The translations under genes and the position numbers were made by a program. DNA of 54,793 nucleotides from a virus. Location of the stretch: positions 1 to 54,793 of the IMG/VR virus record IMGVR_UViG_3300012920_000001. One strand, given 5' to 3'. This document shows positions 50,563-54,793 of the stretch, piece after piece; within the stretch, counting starts at the first letter, position 1, and every line of letters starts with the position of its first letter. The notes below the pieces were generated by a model. The model was given only the letters and a program-made list of their open reading frames with translations. It did not search any database and had not been told where the DNA came from.

Positions 50563-51705
50563 TTATTCGCCACCACCGCCACTGCCAATTCCACCAAAAG
50601 GACCGTCATCGTCATTTCCACTGGTCAACCCCGGATAGCCGGGGGAATTGAACTGCAATTTATCCATTTGTTGAAAGAGTTGTTCTTGGGTGGGAGCGTT
50701 AAACTCCATTGGAGACGGTACACTTCTGTCTTTGCGAGTGCCAGTTTGATCGCTTGTATCATAGGGGTTTCTGTTAATGTCTCCTGTATACATGGCTCGA
50801 AATGTATTTAGAAGAGCGAGGGGATTGACTGTGGGAACAGCGGCAGCTTGCTGAAAGGCGTTTGGCATATCGGCAATCATCTGTTGAACACTGTCATAAC
50901 CTGTTCCAGTGGGTCCACCTAAACTGATTTCCTCTGAACCACCCGTACCATCGACGTTGATATCAGGTGACAAAGTCTCGATGTTGTACTTCTTGGCAAG
51001 TTCCAACAAATCTCTAGCTTGTTTGTCGGCATACGATTCACCCTCACCCGTAATACCCATCTGATCATACGCCTCAAACAACGCCTCGTTACCGCCAAAA
51101 ATTTCGAACCCAGTAACGCCTACCCTATTTGGAGTAAACATAAAGCGCATAACCTCATCCACCCGACCCGGAGCTTTATCTTCATTAGTGCTACCACCAT
51201 CAAAACGATCAATCAACCTATCGTAAAGATTCTGATTGATACCTGATGTATACTTTGCAAAATCTTCAATCGTGTTTACACCAGTATTGAACTCTGGCCT
51301 CATGTCACCTTCCGTTCCCGGATCATCCATATCGTAAGTGTTTGCCATAATGTTTGCAAAGTTCTTCATGCGAGGATCGATTATCCCAAACCCCTCACGC
51401 CCTTCTTGCTTACCAAAGTTCAGGTAATGTTGTCGGGCTACATTCTCAATAAACGATGTCGCGCCTATCGGGTTGGTCCGTAGTCGCTCGTTGTCTCGCG
51501 ATGCAATAGCTAGTTGTTCTTTAGCGTTTTGCATAACGTCAGGGTTAGCCGCAAGGTATTGCATCTCTCTACTAGCTGGTGGCTTGTTAGCTAGTATCTG
51601 TTCTTGTTGCGCCGCAAACTGTCGGAACTTTTCCATGTCGATTTCGCCCGTGACCGGATCTTGTCCGTAGGCATCTTCGACTGATATGAGGTCAGCTACC
51701 ACCAT
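50563..51705 (-). CDS. Virion protein with NPDV/EGR module
   Basis: The 380-residue protein has the module YLAANPDVMQNAKEQLAIAS...RQHYLNFGKQEGRE (about 49-105), shared with the 708-residue protein at 17190-19316. The rest is acidic and disordered, ending in a Gly-rich tail (GGIGSGGGGE). A structural role next to terminase and the giant protein is inferred. The ATG at 51705 has AGGAGA before it. Confidence 0.62.
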   Translation of the reverse strand: MVVADLISVEDAYGQDPVTGEIDMEKFRQFAAQQEQILANKPPASREMQYLAANPDVMQNAKEQLAIASRDNERLRTNPIGATSFIENVARQHYLNFGKQEGREGFGIIDPRMKNFANIMANTYDMDDPGTEGDMRPEFNTGVNTIEDFAKYTSGINQNLYDRLIDRFDGGSTNEDKAPGRVDEVMRFMFTPNRVGVTGFEIFGGNEALFEAYDQMGITGEGESYADKQARDLLELAKKYNIETLSPDINVDGTGGSEEISLGGPTGTGYDSVQQMIADMPNAFQQAAAVPTVNPLALLNTFRAMYTGDINRNPYDTSDQTGTRKDRSVPSPMEFNAPTQEQLFQQMDKLQFNSPGYPGLTSGNDDDGPFGGIGSGGGGE

Positions 51706-51714
51706 GTCGTTCTC

Positions 51715-53301
51715 CTAGACCGCATAAGGATTGATCCTCGGCTTGTCGGGCTTAATAGGCTCATCGATATCCATAGCCTGCGGTAGCTCAAACCAGTGAT
51801 CATTTTTGAGATATATCATAGCTTGAGTAAATGTGTCTACATAATCATCATGTGCGGCCACTGGGAATTTAGTCAACTCGTTGTAAAAGTCGTTGGCCCA
51901 ACTAACCCGATGGCCCGGATTTTTTTTACTCTCCGGTATCCACACCATGCCCAGTTCCAAGATCGGTGCGGCCTGATGTGCTCGACTGACTTTGTCTGCG
52001 TTGTGTGGGTTGTACCCCACGGCAGGTACCTTAGCCAATCGCAAATCCTGTAGGAGTGATTGCCCACTGGCCTTGGCCTCGACCAATATCCGATCCGGTC
52101 TTCGTGCTCGGCTGTATGGGCTATCCTTACTCATCCCCCCATACTCCGTGTTCCAATCCTTGATCGCTCTGGCCCGAAGGTCTGGATAGGTCAGGTGCTC
52201 GGACCATGCGTCGATCAACATCACGCCCCTCTCGCCCTCGTGGGTAAACATTGCCCAGACCGTGCAGGCTGTCGGGTCACCCGTTGTCTTTTCCGTAAAG
52301 GCACAGTCATAACTTTGTAGGATATACTCAAACGGTGGTAGCCCCTGATCGTGAGGCCACAACTCAAAAAACTGGGTTCGTAGGATACCGCCCTCGCTCG
52401 GTGTCGGGTCTTGTTGCAACTGGCCTGCCGTGCCATACGTTCCCAACAACTGCTTGAGTTCGGTGATCTCCTTCTCGCCAAACCGTTCCGGACAAATCAG
52501 TTCACCCTCGACTTGCCGTGGGTCATATACTCCGAGGACCGACCGCCTCGGTACACCATCCCACTCGGCTGGGATCATCAAATGTTCCCAACCTCCGATG
52601 TCATCCAAGATGTGGCCTGAGATATCTCGGTCATGCAGTCGTTGCATGATGGTGACCATTGCGTCATTGCGCGGATCGTTCAGTCGGGTGGACCACACCA
52701 TGTCGAACCAATCCAGTGCGCTCTCTCGGATTGTATCTGACTGCGCTTCTTGTGCGGAGTGCGGATCGTCAAGGATCAGTCTCGATCCCCCTTCACCCGT
52801 TGCCGTACCACCAACCGATGTGGCGAGTCGGTATCCGGTCTTGTCGTTCTCGAATCTTTGCTTGGCGTTCTGATCGCCTGACAGCTTGAACATATGGCCC
52901 CAACGTTCCTGATACCACGGGGATTGGACAAGTCTCCGCGCCTTGAGGTTGTCTCGTATGCTGAGATTGCCTGAGTAACTCGCGCATAGGAACTTCTGGT
53001 CCGGTTGAGTCAGCCACTCCCACATGGGCCACATCACACTAACTATCGTGCTCTTACTATGTCGAGGTGGTATGTTGATAAGCAACTTTTGTATCTCGCC
53101 ATCACTGACTGCTTCCAAGTGTTCGCATATCTCTTCGATGTGCCACGACTCGATAAACTTTACGCCCGGTTCTACAACGTGCCAGCTTTGTTTGACGAAC
53201 TCGTAAAGCGAAGCACTCGCCGCCCGTCTCTCTTTCTCTATCCGGATGAGATCGCGCAGTACAGCAGGACTTGTTGTGTTTACATTCTCAGCTAGACTCA
53301 T
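51715..53301 (-). CDS. terL: Terminase large subunit
   Basis: The 528-residue packaging motor has ATPase Walker A IPPRHSKS (77-84), Walker B LILDDP (175-180, D178/D179) and a nuclease domain with YDCAFTEKTTGDPTA, RILVEAKASGQSLLQDL and HDDYVDTFTQA, which carry the acidic metal residues. It pumps DNA into the head and cuts it. The ATG at 53301 overlaps the stop of the small subunit; a GTG at 53304 is one codon earlier. It is a T4/P22-like headful type by motif order. Type of end-cutting is not proven. Confidence 0.93.
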   Translation of the reverse strand: MSLAENVNTTSPAVLRDLIRIEKERRAASASLYEFVKQSWHVVEPGVKFIESWHIEEICEHLEAVSDGEIQKLLINIPPRHSKSTIVSVMWPMWEWLTQPDQKFLCASYSGNLSIRDNLKARRLVQSPWYQERWGHMFKLSGDQNAKQRFENDKTGYRLATSVGGTATGEGGSRLILDDPHSAQEAQSDTIRESALDWFDMVWSTRLNDPRNDAMVTIMQRLHDRDISGHILDDIGGWEHLMIPAEWDGVPRRSVLGVYDPRQVEGELICPERFGEKEITELKQLLGTYGTAGQLQQDPTPSEGGILRTQFFELWPHDQGLPPFEYILQSYDCAFTEKTTGDPTACTVWAMFTHEGERGVMLIDAWSEHLTYPDLRARAIKDWNTEYGGMSKDSPYSRARRPDRILVEAKASGQSLLQDLRLAKVPAVGYNPHNADKVSRAHQAAPILELGMVWIPESKKNPGHRVSWANDFYNELTKFPVAAHDDYVDTFTQAMIYLKNDHWFELPQAMDIDEPIKPDKPRINPYAV

Positions 53302-53920
53302 CACCCCCTACCTTGTCGAGCAGTCGTTGCATATCATCAAGCTCGGAGTCTGACAAGTTCCGCAAGTCTACCGCTTGCAATTGGATCGGCCCCCCGTCCT
53401 TGCCTGTATGTTCCGTTTGGATTTTATCTCCATACACTTTGGGAAGCATCTTACTTAGCATCCACTTCCTTGTGTCAACACGGAGTCGGTTGCGTTGGAT
53501 CGCCTCGGAGCTTAGACGTTCCCTCACACCATGCTCATCGGTGGTGTAGTTCTCATCTGCTATCGCTACGATCTCATCAGCTAATAGCTCGTAGGCCATC
53601 TGCCTCGCGTGCGCGTATTGTTCCGCTAAAAAAGAGTCGGCCCCAATCCAATCGAGGAAAGTTGAAGCTGACGGAAGTTTGTCATCGGCATCAAGAATTG
53701 AGCGTAGAGATTTACCGAGAGCAAGTTCCGAGCATACTAATTTAGTGATAGCTTCCCTGTCATACTGTCTCGCATTAGGACGTTGTGAGTTCTTCTTATA
53801 TGTTCGGATTTTTTTGTCTGACATTTCAGATTCCGAACATATAGGAGTTTTAACCAATTTTAAGTCAGGTTTTTTTGATGACTTTTTGCTCTTGTTTTTA
53901 TCGTTATTTTTGTCTGCCAT
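53288..53920 (-). CDS. terS: Terminase small subunit
   Basis: The 210-residue protein has a Lys/Ser-rich start, a probable helix-turn-helix DNA-binding part (residues about 57-95, AITKLVCSELALGKSLRSIL, LPSASTFLDWIG) and a C-terminal helical domain (RVDTRKWMLSKMLPKVYGDK) typical of phage small terminases. It finds the packaging start site and hands DNA to the large subunit. It is the first gene of the late operon. Repeat elements in its 5' coding part may be its target. Confidence 0.85.
   Translation of the reverse strand: MADKNNDKNKSKKSSKKPDLKLVKTPICSESEMSDKKIRTYKKNSQRPNARQYDREAITKLVCSELALGKSLRSILDADDKLPSASTFLDWIGADSFLAEQYAHARQMAYELLADEIVAIADENYTTDEHGVRERLSSEAIQRNRLRVDTRKWMLSKMLPKVYGDKIQTEHTGKDGGPIQLQAVDLRNLSDSELDDMQRLLDKVGGDESS
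53797..53843. repeat. Inverted repeat in terminase small subunit gene
   Basis: TATATGTTCGGA (53797-53808) and TCCGAACATATA (53832-53843) form a perfect 12-bp inverted repeat inside the 5' part of terS. They match the CCGAACAT(A/T)TA elements at 54066-54122. A packaging site or operator is inferred. Confidence 0.6.
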
Positions 53921-53945
53921 TTTTATGCTCCAAATAGCCGTTTGA

Positions 53946-53983
53946 TCGTTCTGTTTTGACTATAGTAAAAACGAACAGAACGA
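53946..53983 (-). promoter_or_regulatory. Candidate late promoter with inverted repeat
   Basis: The perfect 10-bp inverted repeat TCGTTCTGTT (53946-53955) / AACAGAACGA (53974-53983) encloses TATAGT on the minus strand (53964-53959), a possible -10. No good -35 is seen. Instead GTTC repeats (GTTCGTTCTGTTC) lie at that place, so an activator may be needed. It is 39 bases or less from the terS start at 53920. Confidence 0.5.
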
Positions 53984-54003
53984 ACGTATCTAATCATCGA
54001 CGT

Positions 54004-54029
54004 GAGAGGGCTACAAAATAGCCCCTCTC
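54004..54029. terminator. Imperfect hairpin between cell-wall hydrolase and terminase genes
   Basis: GAGAGGGCTA pairs with TAGCCCCTCTC around a CAAAA loop, with one bulged C. There is no T run on either side, so it may only be a weak terminator or an RNA structure. It lies downstream of the cell-wall hydrolase gene on the minus strand. Confidence 0.4.
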
Positions 54030-54065
54030 TCTGACGATTGATGACTTCAGAATTACCACCATTTA

Positions 54066-54122
54066 TATATGTTCCAAAAAAACCGAACATTTAGAAAAAA
54101 AACCGAACATTTAGAACATTTA
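54066..54122. repeat. Repeated CCGAACATTTA elements, 20-bp tandem
   Basis: Two perfect 20-base tandem copies (54076-54095 and 54096-54115) contain CCGAACATTTA at 54083-54093 and 54103-54113. TATATGTTCC (54066-54075) is an inverted match and GAACATTTA (54114-54122) is a partial third copy. They lie in the noncoding gap before the late operon and match the inverted pair in terS. Confidence 0.7.
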
Positions 54123-54125
54123 CCA

Positions 54126-54572
54126 TTATTTATAGAACTTATGGTTGTTGATAGTCAGTATATATTTATAGGGCCATTTGGGGTCAATAGACGTAGCGTG
54201 GTAATACAGTGCCCCCTCGGTGATATCAACACTTAGGCCGTAGCTATACCACGCCTCCTCAGCAATTTTCATCGCTTGAGAAAATGCCCTCTGGTTCTTT
54301 GGTACATCACTTTTTCCGTCGCAATAATATGAAAACTGACATTTGTTTCTCAGTGGAGCGTTAGCGTCCCACTTTAAGGTTGGCCCTTGCGTCACGACCT
54401 CGCAGATGGTGTTAGGCCATCGCGGGTCATGTAGCCGATTAATCACAGTTAGTGCAACACCTAGCATTCCTGCGTGACCTTCACCTCTGGCCTCATGGTA
54501 CACTGTTACTGCCAAACAAGTCAGTTGCATCCCAATACTTAATACTGTTGCCTCTAACATTTCATTCTCCAT
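54126..54572 (-). CDS. SleB-like cell-wall hydrolase
   Basis: The 148-residue protein matches the SleB/hydrolase_2 family of peptidoglycan-cutting enzymes: LAVTVYHEARGEGHAGMLG (catalytic Glu in YHEARGE), ALTVINRLHDPRWPNTICEV, CQFSYYCDG and a C-terminal YYHATSIDPKWPYKY. The start may be the ATG at 54560, which has GGAGA upstream, rather than 54572. A short hydrophobic start (ATVLSIGMQLTCLAV) may be a secretion signal. It is the second wall hydrolase of this phage and lies far from the lysozyme. It may be used for entry or for lysis. Confidence 0.82.
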   Translation of the reverse strand: MENEMLEATVLSIGMQLTCLAVTVYHEARGEGHAGMLGVALTVINRLHDPRWPNTICEVVTQGPTLKWDANAPLRNKCQFSYYCDGKSDVPKNQRAFSQAMKIAEEAWYSYGLSVDITEGALYYHATSIDPKWPYKYILTINNHKFYK

Positions 54573-54578
54573 TCTCAG

Positions 54579-54767
54579 TTATACAATTATATCTACTATT
54601 AAACCCCTTCTGGATGCAATAGGTGGTGGTGGGAGCTTTAGGTTTAGCTCCGGTGCTGTTGTGGCTTGACCTTTCCGCGCCTCAACTTGGTGCCGATAGA
54701 CTGCTTGCTGTATCACTTCTACTCCACTTGGATAGAACCCGAAGTACGGCACAATGTTTTCGGACAC
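54579..54767 (-). CDS. Small unknown protein (across the circular join)
   Basis: The 62-residue product starts with GTG at 54767 (equal to position 97), coupled to the previous stop (TAGTG). It contains a Pro-rich part (ELNLKLPPPPIASRRG) and Tyr/Phe-rich start (PYFGFYPSGVEVIQQAVYRH). No family is recognised. It lies just before the SleB-like gene in the same operon and may help it. Confidence 0.6.
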   Translation of the reverse strand: MSENIVPYFGFYPSGVEVIQQAVYRHQVEARKGQATTAPELNLKLPPPPIASRRGLIVDIIV

Positions 54768-54793
54768 TAATCCTCAAGTTCGTTCTTTGTCTC
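54671..54793. repeat. Terminal overlap, right copy
   Basis: This is the exact copy of 1-123. It ends the window inside the terminal codons of the 59-residue gene at 97-276. It shows that the contig is circular when the overlap is removed. Confidence 0.95.

Noticed and set aside
53946-53990. LexA/SOS box
   Set aside because: GTTC repeats are present, but their spacing (4, 5 and 9 bases between starts) does not fit GTTC-N7-GTTC, nor is there a CTGT-N8-ACAG box.
1-54793. tRNA genes, integrase, attachment site, insertion sequences
   Set aside because: No intergenic gap is long enough to suggest missed RNA genes (the largest is 281 bases). No recombinase, transposase or repressor motif was seen in any product.

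Overview
The window is a complete, circularly closed genome of a tailed double-stranded DNA phage of about 54.67 kb. The first 123 bases are repeated exactly at the end (54671-54793), and the repeat cuts through two ordinary genes, so it looks like the overlap of a circular or circularly permuted assembly. The gene set points to a short-tailed (podovirus-like) phage: terminase, a large portal, an HK97-type capsid protein, P22 gp4-like and gp10-like connector proteins and many fibres, but no tape measure, tail tube or sheath. No integrase, repressor, tRNA or CRISPR array was seen, so a lytic lifestyle is likely. Several protein families (cupredoxin-type virion protein, Gly-Gly-motif virion proteins, GNAT among tail genes) are of a kind common in marine phages of Gram-negative hosts. 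The host cannot be named from the sequence.

Layout. Almost everything is read leftward (minus strand); only 6777-11714 is read rightward. Leftward early block (6495 to 97, continuing across the join to 54126): SprT-like protease, small unknown genes, a superfamily 2 helicase, a primase-polymerase/helicase, two tiny genes and a SleB-like cell-wall hydrolase. Rightward replication/recombination block: small membrane protein, family B DNA polymerase, unknown gene, Sak4-like ATPase, DUF669-type ssDNA-binding protein, Cas4-like Fe-S nuclease and RuvC-like resolvase. A short leftward pair (13148-11683) encodes a protein with four DnaJ-type zinc motifs and a Mom-like DNA-modification protein. Leftward late block (53920 to 13209): terminase small and large subunits, two virion proteins (one of 1410 aa), portal, unknowns, GroES-like cochaperonin, scaffold, decoration protein, capsid protein, cupredoxin-type protein, basic proteins, connector proteins, fibres (three beta-propeller paralogues), gp10-like hub, GNAT, four large putative internal/ejection proteins, then holins, basic proteins and a GH24 lysozyme.

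Control. Four leftward promoters at about 4.9, 5.7, 6.5 and 13.2 kb share a palindromic CTACTCCGGAGTAG-like element inside the -35/-10 spacer, followed by a shared leader and ACGGAGA ribosome-binding site. This looks like one regulon covering early functions and the DNA-modification pair. The divergent region 6496-6776 holds a rightward promoter and a leader with two hairpins whose arms can be swapped, as in an attenuator. A separate set of repeated CCGAACAT(A/T)TA and GTTC elements surrounds the start of the terminase/late operon. A terminator directly follows the capsid gene. Replication is probably run by the prim-pol/helicase and PolB, recombination by Sak4, DUF669, the Cas4-like nuclease and RuvC, and protection of phage DNA by the Mom-like protein. 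Assembly probably uses a phage GroES-like protein, and lysis uses holins plus two different wall hydrolases.
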